NCBI GenBank assembly: GCA_963169045.1
Contig: CAUJDF010000039.1
Coordinates: 62,001-126,000 of the forward strand
Source: Myxococcota bacterium
Lineage (GTDB): Bacteria > Myxococcota_A > Bradymonadia > UBA7976 > UBA1532
Length of the DNA stretch: 64,000 bases
Direction of reading: 5' to 3'
Below the pieces are notes generated by a model. It saw only the letters and a list, made by a program, of their open reading frames with translations, was not told the DNA's origin and made no database searches. Every line of letters begins with the position of its first letter. The stretch's first letter is position 1. Shown here one piece after another: positions 38,132-46,057 of the stretch. The position numbers and the translations under genes are program-made.

Positions 38132-41005
38132 GTGAACTTCCGCAGGCTGATTTCGCTTCCCGTCTACGTGGCCGCGCTCGCGGCCGCGCTGCTCGCCGCC
38201 TGCGACGACGGCGACACGACCTCCGACGACGATCGCGGCGTCGAGGAGAGCGACGCCGGACCGGGCGACGACGCGGCGCCCTTCATGCCGCCGCCGGACG
38301 CGGGCCCGGGCGCCGACGGCGGCGACGCGGCGCCGGTCGGGCCGCGCGTCAACTCCGTCATCCCCAACCGCGGCGCGATCGACGGCGGCACGCGCATCCT
38401 CATCGTCGGCGAGCGCTTCACGGCCACCACCGAGGTGCACCTCGGCGGCGACGCCTGCACCGAGCTCGCATTCGAGAGCGAGAACCACATCCGCTGCACG
38501 ACCCCGCCCCACCCGATCGCCGAGCCGGTGCACGTCACGGTTCGCTGGGCCGAGGGCGGCGAGCCGTCGCGCCTCGACGAGGGCTTCACCTACTTCCAGC
38601 CGCTTGCCGTGGCGATGATCGACCCGGCGCGCGCCAGCGTGCGCGGCGGCATCGACGTCACGATCGACGGGCGCGGCTTCATCGAGCCCACCGAGGTGCG
38701 CTTCGGGAACACGCCGGCCACCGACATCCGCGTGCAGAACGCCGGCCGCATCGTGGCGCGCGCCCCCGCCGGCACGCCCGGGGTGGTGGACGTGAAGGTG
38801 CGCAACATCAACGGCGAGGCCGTGCTCGCGCAGGCCTTCACCTACACCGAGAGCCTCGCGGTGTCCGGCCTCGAGCCGCGCTGGGGATTCACGACCGGCG
38901 ACGCCGAGGTGGTGATCTCGGGCGGCGGCCTCGTGCAGGACTCGGTCGTGCGCTTCGGGGGCGAGGCGGCAACGGTGGTCGGCAGCGAGCTGAACCGCGA
39001 GCGCCTGCGCGTCCGCACGCCGCCCGGGGACGTCGGCGTGGTGGCCGTCGAGGTCGAGAATGTCAACGGCTCGTCGCGGCAGGAGGACGCCTTCCTGTAC
39101 GTCGACGCGGCCGAGGGGGCGCTGTCCGTCGTGGGCGCTGTGCCGCGGCGCGTGCCGACGGTGGGCGGCGCGCCGTTCCTCGTGGGCGGCGGCGGCTTCA
39201 CCGAGGCGACCGAGGTGACGGTCGACGGCGTGGGCGCCGGCTGTGAGCTGCTCCTGCCGCAGCTGTTGCGCTGCACGGCGCCGCCGCACGCGCGCGGGCC
39301 GGTCGAGGTGACGATCACCGAGGGCGACCGCACGCTGCCCGTGCCCGGCGGGCTGACCTACTACGAGCGCCTCGAGCTCTTCGACGTGCGTCCGGGCCGC
39401 GGCGCCATCGCCGGCGGCACCGTCGTCGAGGTGCGCGGTCGGGGCCTCACCCCCGAGACGCAGCTCTTCCTCGACGGCGAGCCGATGTCGGTGCTCGAGG
39501 TGATCGACGGCGAGATGGCCATCGCCGTGACGCCGCCCGGCCATGCCGGCCTCGCGCCCCTGCAGGGCATCAGCGCCGACGACGCCACGCTGCTCCCTGA
39601 CGCCTACGAGTTCTTCGACCCGGTCTCGCGCTTCGGCGGTGTCTGGGGCGACCCGATCGGCGGCGCGGTCAACGTCACCGTGCTCGACGCCTACACCAGC
39701 GAGCCGCTGCCGGAGTCGACGGTGCTCGGCGTCCCGCTCGACGGCTCCGAGACGCTCATGGGGCTCACCGACGCGAACGGGCAGGTGACCCTGTCGCGCC
39801 GCGCCCTGACCGGGCCCCTCAACGTCACCGCCGCGCGCCTGGCGTACGAGGTCTACACGATCGAGCGCGTCACGACCGAGAACGTGACGGTGTACCTGTT
39901 CCCGCAGAACCCGCCGCAGGGCAACGGCGGCGGCAACCAGGAGCCCATCCCGCCGGCGCGCCTCGCCGGCACCGTCACCGGCATCGACAAGCTGCTCAAG
40001 CCGCGCGATCCGGAGCTCATCCTCGTCGCCTTCGTCGACACCACCCACTCGTCGCCCTTCAACCGGCGGGCGCTCCAGCGGCCGGCCCCGAACGGAATTC
40101 TCTATGAAGACGGCCCCTTCGAAGTGTTCTGCCGGCCGGGGGAGCTGGCGGTGATCGTGACGGCGGCCTATGTCCGCCGCGACGCCCTCGAGCTCTACTC
40201 GCAGAACCGCCTGTCGTACTGGGACCTGCGCGAAGGCGTGACGCCCCTGGCCATGGGCCTGCGCCGGTTCGTCAGTGTCAGCCCGGGCGCGTCCGCCGAG
40301 AACCTGGTCGTCGACATCGACCGGCCGATGGACCTGGAGATCCCAGTCACGCTCGGCAACCCGTCGGGCGGCGCGCCCGGCACGCCCAACACCTACGAGG
40401 CGTGGACGTTCCTCGACTTCGGCGCCGAGGGCTACTGGGAGCTCGACTCGCGGGCCGCCGGCGACGCCCCGCAGCTGCGTGTGCGCTACCTGCCCGACAT
40501 CACGACGTGGGACGCCGACATCGAATACGAGTGGGTCGGCGAGGCGCGCGCCGAGTCCGACCTCGGGTACCCGTACGCGATGGCGTTCCAGCGCGAGCGC
40601 GACATCCGCGGTGGCGTCACGATCGGCCCGTTCGTCGGCGCGCCGGAGCCGCTCCACCCCACCGTCGGCGGCGCCCTCGAGGGCAACCGCACCATCGAGT
40701 GGGCGGTGCAGCCCGGCGTGAGCGGGCCGACCGAGCCGGCGCAGGTCAACCTCATCCAGATCAGCACCGGCCGCGGCCTGCCCCTGTGGACCTACGTCAC
40801 GCCGGGGCCGGTCACGCGCTACACCCTGCCGGTGCTGCCCGCCGAGATCGTGCCGGGCGGCCTCAAGCCCGACGAGCCGATGTACCTGACGATCGTCCCC
40901 ATGATTCTGCAGGGGCGGTTCGCCTTCGAGGAGTTCACCCTCGACGACCTGAGCTTCTGGAACCGCAAGTCCTACGCGGTGACCGTCATCGAGTTCTTCG
41001 AGTGA
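38132..41005 (+). CDS. IPT/TIG-domain lipoprotein
   Basis: A 957-residue lipoprotein starting at GTG, with signal ending ALLAAC. After an acidic Pro/Gly tether it has about five to six IPT/TIG (immunoglobulin-like) repeats, each starting in the form P.RG...GG..V.I.G..F (about 70-500). A carboxypeptidase-regulatory-like beta domain follows (about 510-590, VTVLDAYTSEPLPESTV). The remaining 370 residues are beta-rich and unassigned. It is probably an adhesin-like surface protein. The stop overlaps the astB start by four bases. A weak TATCAC at 38090-38095 could be a -10. Confidence 0.88.
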   Translation: MNFRRLISLPVYVAALAAALLAACDDGDTTSDDDRGVEESDAGPGDDAAPFMPPPDAGPGADGGDAAPVGPRVNSVIPNRGAIDGGTRILIVGERFTATTEVHLGGDACTELAFESENHIRCTTPPHPIAEPVHVTVRWAEGGEPSRLDEGFTYFQPLAVAMIDPARASVRGGIDVTIDGRGFIEPTEVRFGNTPATDIRVQNAGRIVARAPAGTPGVVDVKVRNINGEAVLAQAFTYTESLAVSGLEPRWGFTTGDAEVVISGGGLVQDSVVRFGGEAATVVGSELNRERLRVRTPPGDVGVVAVEVENVNGSSRQEDAFLYVDAAEGALSVVGAVPRRVPTVGGAPFLVGGGGFTEATEVTVDGVGAGCELLLPQLLRCTAPPHARGPVEVTITEGDRTLPVPGGLTYYERLELFDVRPGRGAIAGGTVVEVRGRGLTPETQLFLDGEPMSVLEVIDGEMAIAVTPPGHAGLAPLQGISADDATLLPDAYEFFDPVSRFGGVWGDPIGGAVNVTVLDAYTSEPLPESTVLGVPLDGSETLMGLTDANGQVTLSRRALTGPLNVTAARLAYEVYTIERVTTENVTVYLFPQNPPQGNGGGNQEPIPPARLAGTVTGIDKLLKPRDPELILVAFVDTTHSSPFNRRALQRPAPNGILYEDGPFEVFCRPGELAVIVTAAYVRRDALELYSQNRLSYWDLREGVTPLAMGLRRFVSVSPGASAENLVVDIDRPMDLEIPVTLGNPSGGAPGTPNTYEAWTFLDFGAEGYWELDSRAAGDAPQLRVRYLPDITTWDADIEYEWVGEARAESDLGYPYAMAFQRERDIRGGVTIGPFVGAPEPLHPTVGGALEGNRTIEWAVQPGVSGPTEPAQVNLIQISTGRGLPLWTYVTPGPVTRYTLPVLPAEIVPGGLKPDEPMYLTIVPMILQGRFAFEEFTLDDLSFWNRKSYAVTVIEFFE

Positions 41006-42321
41006 TCGAGTACAACTTCGACGGCATCGTCGGACCGACCCACAGCTACGCGGGGTTGAGCCCCGGCAACCTGGCGGCCACGAGGCACGCGGGGCAGGCG
41101 GCGAATCCGCGGGCGGCGGCGCTCCAGGGCCTCGAGAAGATGCGCTTCGTCGCCTCGCTCGGCGTCGGGCAGGCGGTGTTGCCGCCGCAGCCGCGGCCGG
41201 ACGTGGCGACGCTGCGCGCGCTGGGGTTCGGTGGCAGCGACGCCGACGTGCTGGCGGCGGCGTCTCGGGACGACGGCCTGCTGCTGCGGCTCTGCAGCAG
41301 CGCGTCGGCGATGTGGACGGCGAACGCGGCCACCGTGGCGCCCTCCGCCGACACGCTCGACGCGCGCGTGCACTTCACGCCGGCGAACCTGTCGACGATG
41401 TTCCACCGCGCGCTCGAGGCGCCGACGACCACGCGCGTGCTCCGAAACATCTTCCGTGATCCCGAGCACTTCCAGGTGCATGACCCGCTGCCGGCGCACC
41501 TCGCGGACGAGGGCGCCGCGAACCACACGCGGCTGCGCACTCCGCGCGCATCGGTCCAGCTGTTCGGCTGGGGGCGACAGGCCTGGCCCCGCGGCGGCGT
41601 GGCGACGCCGGCGCGTTTCCCGGCGCGGCAGGCGATGGAGGCGAGCGAGGCGGTGGTGCGGCGACACCGCCTGCGGGACGGCATCGCGCTGCTCTGGCAG
41701 CAGGATCCCGGCGGCATCGACGACGGCGCCTTCCACACCGACGTGCTCGCCGTCGGAAACGCCCACCTGCTCCTGCTGCACGAGCGTGCCTTCGTGGACC
41801 CGACGCGCCTGCTCGCGGCGTTGCGCGAGCGGCTGGGGCCGGACTTCGTGTGGGTCCTCGCCACCGAGAAGGCGCTGCCCGCCGCCGACGCCGTGGCCGC
41901 GTATCCCTTCAATTCTCAAGTAGTTTCGCTGCCTTCTGGCGGCCTGGCGATCGTCGCGCCGATCGAGTCGGCCGAGAACCCGCGCGCGCATGCGTTTCTG
42001 CAGCGCGTGGTCGCCGAGGGCGCCGCCGAGGCCGTGCACTTCCGCGACGTGAAGTCCTCGATGGACAACGGCGGCGGCCCCGCGTGCCTGCGCCTGCGCG
42101 TGGCCCTCACCGCGACGGAGCGCGCCGCCGTCGGCGCCCGCGTGTTCTTCGACGACGCGCTCCATGCCGACCTCGCCGCCTGGATCGAGCGCCACTACCG
42201 TGACCGCCTCACCTTCGCGGACCTGGCCGATCCGGCGCTGCTCGTCGAGGTGCGCACGGCGCTCGACGAGCTGTCGGGCCTCCTCGGCCTCGGCAGCGTC
42301 TACGACTTCCAGCGGGCCTGA
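41002..42321 (+). CDS. astB: N-succinylarginine dihydrolase
   Basis: A 439-residue enzyme that hydrolyses N2-succinylarginine to succinylornithine, ammonia and CO2, the second step of arginine succinyltransferase (AST) catabolism. The N-terminus (NFDGIVGPTHSYAGLS) is the family signature. The expected triad is Glu170, His245 and Cys362, within four residues of the E. coli positions (174, 248, 365). It starts at GTG, overlapping the lipoprotein stop (GTGA). No astA, astC, astD or astE is nearby, so it is an orphan here; the rest of the pathway may lie elsewhere, or it may serve another guanidino substrate. Confidence 0.95.
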   Translation: MIEYNFDGIVGPTHSYAGLSPGNLAATRHAGQAANPRAAALQGLEKMRFVASLGVGQAVLPPQPRPDVATLRALGFGGSDADVLAAASRDDGLLLRLCSSASAMWTANAATVAPSADTLDARVHFTPANLSTMFHRALEAPTTTRVLRNIFRDPEHFQVHDPLPAHLADEGAANHTRLRTPRASVQLFGWGRQAWPRGGVATPARFPARQAMEASEAVVRRHRLRDGIALLWQQDPGGIDDGAFHTDVLAVGNAHLLLLHERAFVDPTRLLAALRERLGPDFVWVLATEKALPAADAVAAYPFNSQVVSLPSGGLAIVAPIESAENPRAHAFLQRVVAEGAAEAVHFRDVKSSMDNGGGPACLRLRVALTATERAAVGARVFFDDALHADLAAWIERHYRDRLTFADLADPALLVEVRTALDELSGLLGLGSVYDFQRA

Positions 42322-42396
42322 CCGACCCACCCCTGTAGCGCCGGGGAGACGCCGCCGACCAGTGGGGCGACCGCAAACCGCCCTCGGAGGTCCGCC

Positions 42397-43353
42397 GTGT
42401 CGCTGCCCCTCGTCGCCCTGCTCGCCTCGGCCGCGGCGCCGTTCCCGTCCGAGACGCCGCCGCGCATGGTGGACGTGCCCTGCGCGGTCTCGCTGCAGTC
42501 CGCCATCGACCGGCTGCACGGCGCCTACCCCGATGGCGGCGCCCTGCGACTCGCGGCGGACTGCACCTGGAAGGCGGATCTGCGGCTGCGCGGCGAGCGC
42601 CCGCTGGCGCTGATCGGCGGCGAGGGGAGCCGCATCGTGGGGCGCGTCGTGTTCGACGGCGAGGCGCCGGTGACGATCCGCAACCTCACGATCGAGGGGC
42701 CACTCACGCCGCTGGTGGTCCGTGGCGCCGGCCCGCTCACGCTCGACGGCGTCACGATCCGAAGCGGCGACGACGGGGTACACGTGCAGGGGAGCGGCAC
42801 GGTGTTCCTCCGCGCGAGCGAGGTCGTGGCGGCGTCGACAGGCCTGTGGGTCGAGGACGCCGCCGGGTTGCGCATCCTCGGCGGCGCCATCCGGGCGGGC
42901 GAGCAGGCGCTCGTCGTGCGCGGGACCACCGGCCCCGTGCGCCTCGCGGACGCGCACGTCGAGGTCGGCCCGGCCAGCCCGGCGCCGGCGGCGGTCCGCA
43001 TCGACGGCGCCGGGCCGGTGGAGGTGCTGGGCAACGTCTTCGTGCACCAGCCCGACGGCACGAACGAGGCGGCGGTGGTCCTCGACCTCGCCACTGCCGG
43101 CGTCGTCGCCGAGAACGACTTCCGCACAGGCGCGCTGGCCGTCCGGACGCACCGGCCGCTGAGCCTCGGCTGCAATCGCTTCCAGACGCTCGTCCACACC
43201 GTGGACGGACCCGCGGAGCGCGTCTGCGCCCGCGACCTCGCCCCGGACCGCCTCGACTGGCGCGCGCGCGTCGGCGGGCCCGACGTGACCGCCTGCCTCG
43301 CCGCCTTCGAGGTCGGCGTCTGCCCGGACTTCAGCGCCGCCGTTCGCGATTAG
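42397..43353 (+). CDS. Secreted beta-helix repeat protein
   Basis: A 318-residue protein starting at GTG with GGAGG seven bases before it. A short signal (LPLVALLASAAA) is followed by a pectate-lyase-like start (LQSAIDRLHGAYPDGGALRL) and a right-handed beta-helix with regular strand repeats (VTIRNLTIEG, LTLDGVTIRSGDDGVHV, VEVLGNVFVH). GDDGVHV is typical of polygalacturonase/pectate-lyase folds, but no catalytic set is clear. Six Cys are present. The stop codon is two bases from a repeat element. Confidence 0.82.
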   Translation: MSLPLVALLASAAAPFPSETPPRMVDVPCAVSLQSAIDRLHGAYPDGGALRLAADCTWKADLRLRGERPLALIGGEGSRIVGRVVFDGEAPVTIRNLTIEGPLTPLVVRGAGPLTLDGVTIRSGDDGVHVQGSGTVFLRASEVVAASTGLWVEDAAGLRILGGAIRAGEQALVVRGTTGPVRLADAHVEVGPASPAPAAVRIDGAGPVEVLGNVFVHQPDGTNEAAVVLDLATAGVVAENDFRTGALAVRTHRPLSLGCNRFQTLVHTVDGPAERVCARDLAPDRLDWRARVGGPDVTACLAAFEVGVCPDFSAAVRD

Positions 43354-43354
43354 C

Positions 43355-43597
43355 CTCGAGTCTCGCCATTTTCGGCTGCCTGCGGCCGGCCCCGACCGGC
43401 CGCCGCAGCTCGCTCCCACAGGCGAAGCCGCCGTCTTGCGGTGGCGAGTCTGCCCGAAGGGGTCGGTCGCCTCGCTGCGCGCGGCGCATTTCGGTCTCGA
43501 CGTGCATCAAGCACGCCTTCCACCAAGATTCGCCTTGCTCCTTGCTGCGACTCGGTCGTTGCTCGGCCTCGCCGACGCCGAAACGGCGAAACTCGAG
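43355..43597. mobile_element. MITE-like element A, copy 1 (243 bp)
   Basis: It is bounded by CTCGAG palindromes inside imperfect terminal inverted repeats (left CTCGAGTCTCGCCAT; right GGCGAAACTCGAG). It shares long blocks with copy 2 at 52276: GGCTGCCTGCGGCCGGCC, GCGGCGCATTTCGGTCTC, CGTGCATCAAGCACGCC and CGACTCGGTCGTTGCTCGGC. Relative to copy 2 it carries about 66 extra bases after the first block. It has no ORF of its own and fills the gap between two convergent genes. Confidence 0.75.
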
Positions 43598-43604
43598 ACT
43601 GGCC

Positions 43605-44441
43605 TCAGCGCCTCGAGGGCTGGAGGGGGCGGAACTTGCGCTCCGGGGGTGGCGCGGCGCCCCGCAGGCGATCGGCCTCGGCGAGCGCGGCGAGCGCGGC
43701 GGCCTCGTCGCCCTGCCGGCGGAGGAACTCCGCCAGGCGCAGATGCACGAGCGGGTTGCGAGGGAAGTCGGCGGCGAGCGCGCGGTAGGCCTCGCCGGCC
43801 TCGCGCGCGCGGCCGCCCGCCTCGAGCAGCTCGGCGCGCTTGAGGCGCAAGGGGGCGTCGAAGGGATCGGCGCGGACGACCTCGTCGATGTGCGGCCAGG
43901 CGTCCTGCGCGCGGTCCAGCCGCAGCAGCGCGTCGACGAGCCGGCGGCGTTCGTCGACCGTCAGCGCCGAGCGCTGCTCGAGCAGCTGCAGGTGGCCCAC
44001 GGCATCCGGCTCGCGGCCCAGCTCGAACTCGAGGGCGGCGAGCGCACGCAGCAGCGACGCCCGTCGATCGCCGAGCCCCAAGAGCCGCGTCAGCTGGGCC
44101 GCGCGCGCCTCGGCCGGCGCCTTCGTGTCGTCGAGGCAGCGCGCGAGCTCCTGGTGATCGACCAGCACCGGCGGGCCGAGCGTCTCGGCCACCTCGAGGT
44201 GCTCGCGCGCCTCCGCGCAGCGGCCCTCGGCCAGGAGCGCCGCCGCGTGTGCCCGGTGCGCGCCGTTGATGCCGCGCGTGGGGGAGGGATCCTCGGGCAA
44301 CCGCGCCCGCGCCTGCTCGTAGAAGCCGATGGCCTCGACGTAGCGGCCGTGCGCGAGGGCCTCGTCGCCGCGGCGGAGGTCGGGATCGACGCAGCCCGCG
44401 GCGGCGAGCGCGAGCGTGGCGACGACTGGCACGTTTCGCAT
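43605..44441 (-). CDS. TPR-repeat lipoprotein
   Basis: A 278-residue lipoprotein (signal MRNVPVVATLALAAAGC, lipobox AAGC). The mature part is all helical, with about six TPR-like units (GDEALAHGRYVEAIGFYEQA, RRLVDALLRLDRAQDAWPHI, VHLRLAEFLRRQGDEAAALA). It probably acts as a scaffold for protein complexes at the outer membrane or periplasm. The divergent TlpA-like gene starts 65 bases away. The stop is eight bases from element A copy 1. Confidence 0.86.
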   Translation of the reverse strand: MRNVPVVATLALAAAGCVDPDLRRGDEALAHGRYVEAIGFYEQARARLPEDPSPTRGINGAHRAHAAALLAEGRCAEAREHLEVAETLGPPVLVDHQELARCLDDTKAPAEARAAQLTRLLGLGDRRASLLRALAALEFELGREPDAVGHLQLLEQRSALTVDERRRLVDALLRLDRAQDAWPHIDEVVRADPFDAPLRLKRAELLEAGGRAREAGEAYRALAADFPRNPLVHLRLAEFLRRQGDEAAALAALAEADRLRGAAPPPERKFRPLQPSRR

Positions 44442-44470
44442 GCGCGGCAGGATAACGCATGCGCCGTCGC

Positions 44471-44499
44471 TTTACCTTCCTGCCACCCGCGCGCATACT
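44471..44499 (+). promoter_or_regulatory. Candidate promoter of the TlpA-like gene, leaderless
   Basis: TTTACC (44471-44476) and CATACT (44494-44499) are separated by 17 bases, each matching consensus at 4 of 6. The ATG lies seven bases after the -10, so transcription would begin at or next to the start codon; no Shine-Dalgarno is present. Confidence 0.5.
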
Positions 44500-44506
44500 C
44501 CGCGCC

Positions 44507-45046
44507 ATGTCACGCCCCCTCGCTGGTGCGGGGCTGGCGCTGCTCTGCCTGGTCGCCGCGGCCTGCGGCGGCGGGCCCCGCGCGACCTCCGGGCCGCCGG
44601 CGGCCGGCTCCGGCGGCGACGCCGCCCTCGGCATCGAATTCGCCCTGCCGGACCTCGACGGTCGCGTCGTCCGTCTCTCCGACTTCCGCGGCAAGGTCGT
44701 CCTGGTCAACTACTTCGCGACCTGGTGCCAGCCGTGTCTCGGCGAGATCCCGTCGCTCAACGAGCTCGTCGCCGACGAGGGCGGTCTGCCGGGCTTCGCG
44801 GTGGTCGGCATCTCGGTCGACCTGCAGCCGGACGAGGTGCTGCGCCCCTTCGCCGAGTACATGCAGATCCGCTATCCGGTCCTGAAGGCGGACGAGGCGA
44901 TGATCCGCGGTCGTACGCCCTTCGGCGACGTCCCTGCCATTCCCGCGTCATTCCTGATCGACCCCCGGGGTCGGGTCGTCGAGTCCTTCGTCGGTCTCGC
45001 GCCCATCGAGTACATCCGGAAGCGGGCGGCGGAGCTTTTGGACTGA
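44507..45046 (+). CDS. TlpA/ResA-like thioredoxin lipoprotein
   Basis: A 179-residue membrane-anchored thiol-disulfide oxidoreductase. The signal ends CLVAAAC (lipobox), followed by a Gly/Ala/Pro tether and a thioredoxin fold with WCQPC (Cys74, Cys77) and cis-Pro in VPAIPASFLID. This class reduces periplasmic disulfides, often in cytochrome c maturation, or responds to oxidants. With so many Cys-rich exported proteins encoded nearby, a role in handling their disulfides is possible (inference). Two bases separate its stop from the next start. Confidence 0.92.
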   Translation: MSRPLAGAGLALLCLVAAACGGGPRATSGPPAAGSGGDAALGIEFALPDLDGRVVRLSDFRGKVVLVNYFATWCQPCLGEIPSLNELVADEGGLPGFAVVGISVDLQPDEVLRPFAEYMQIRYPVLKADEAMIRGRTPFGDVPAIPASFLIDPRGRVVESFVGLAPIEYIRKRAAELLD

Positions 45047-45048
45047 TC

Positions 45049-45699
45049 ATGCGAGAGCTCGGCGCGATGTTGGCGACGGGCGGCGTCCTGATGCTGCCCA
45101 TCCTGTCCCTGTCGGTGGTGGCGCTGGCGGTGTTCCTGGAGCGCGCCTGGGCGCTGCGGCTGAGCACGGTGCTCCCGCGGGACTTCCTCGAGCAGGTCCT
45201 CGACGACCTCGCCGCGGGACGCATCGCCGAGGTCGCTACGGCTTGCGAGAACCATCCTTCAGTGATCTCGGCGGTGACCGCGGCCGGTCTCGAGTATCAC
45301 GGGCACGCGCGCGAGCAGATCAAGGAGAATCTGGACCTCGTCCGGCGCGCCGAGGTGATGTACCTGGACCGCTACGTGAAGCTTCTGGGAGCGATCGCGG
45401 TGCTGGCGCCGCTCCTCGGGCTCCTCGCGACGGCGATCGGGGCGATCGACGCGCTGCGCGGGCCGGAGTCCGCGCTCTCCGAGGCGCTGGCGCGGGCGCT
45501 CGTCGGGACGGCGGCCGGCCTCGCAGTAGCGGCGCCGTCGTGGGCGGGCTTCGCCTTCCTGCGGGCCCGCATCGGGCGGCTGGACCTCGAGCTCGAGGAC
45601 GCCGCGCTCGACGTGCTCGACGCGCTCTCCGGGACGGCCCCGCGCCGCCTGGAGCGGCGGGCGCGGACGGCCGAGGCCGGCGTGCGTGAAGGTGCGTAG
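45049..45699 (+). CDS. MotA/TolQ/ExbB proton-channel family protein
   Basis: A 216-residue membrane protein with three predicted membrane segments: near 8-26 (TGGVLMLPILSLSVVALAVF), 108-128 (LLGAIAVLAPLLGLLATAIG) and 147-165 (ALVGTAAGLAVAAPSWAGF). The pattern APLLGLLAT...I and GTAAGLAVA is the family signature of TolQ/ExbB-type proton-driven motors. The expected partner (ExbD/TolR) is not encoded beside it; the next gene is FtsB-like. The ATG follows the TlpA-like stop by two bases; GGAGC lies about 13 bases upstream. Confidence 0.87.
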   Translation: MRELGAMLATGGVLMLPILSLSVVALAVFLERAWALRLSTVLPRDFLEQVLDDLAAGRIAEVATACENHPSVISAVTAAGLEYHGHAREQIKENLDLVRRAEVMYLDRYVKLLGAIAVLAPLLGLLATAIGAIDALRGPESALSEALARALVGTAAGLAVAAPSWAGFAFLRARIGRLDLELEDAALDVLDALSGTAPRRLERRARTAEAGVREGA

Positions 45700-45742
45700 G
45701 GGACACTTCCCCACGTCGTCGAACAGTGTTATGCAGCCTTCC

Positions 45743-46057
45743 ATGAAGCACCGACTGCTGCGCTGGCTCGGGCCGCCGCTCGCCGTGGCGGCTCTCTCGG
45801 GCACCGTCTACGGGGTCTGGCGCCTGTCGCTCGATCCGCGGGTCGAGGCTCGCAACGGGGCCCTCCATGACGAGCTGCTCCGCATCGAGTCGCGCAACGG
45901 CCGTCTGCGGGCCGACATCGCCGCGCTACAGGGCGAGATCCGCCGCCTGCGCGAAGACGAAGCCGAGAGTCTCCACCGCGCGCGCACGGGCCTCGGCATG
46001 GTCCGTACCGGCGAGGTCGTCTACCAGCTCGCGCCCGCGGCGGGCGGTCCCCGTTGA
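45743..46057 (+). CDS. FtsB/DivIC-like septum protein
   Basis: A 104-residue protein: a short N-terminus, one membrane segment (about 10-26, LGPPLAVAALSGTVYGVW), then a coiled coil (LHDELLRIESRNGRLRADIA to about 80). This is the size and layout of FtsB/DivIC, which bridges cell-division proteins. Low sequence conservation in the family keeps confidence moderate. Alternative starts are an ATG at 45731 and a GTG at 45686; none has a Shine-Dalgarno. TATGCA preceded by TG lies seven bases before the ATG at 45743. The stop overlaps the next start in TTGA. Confidence 0.7.
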   Translation: MKHRLLRWLGPPLAVAALSGTVYGVWRLSLDPRVEARNGALHDELLRIESRNGRLRADIAALQGEIRRLREDEAESLHRARTGLGMVRTGEVVYQLAPAAGGPR

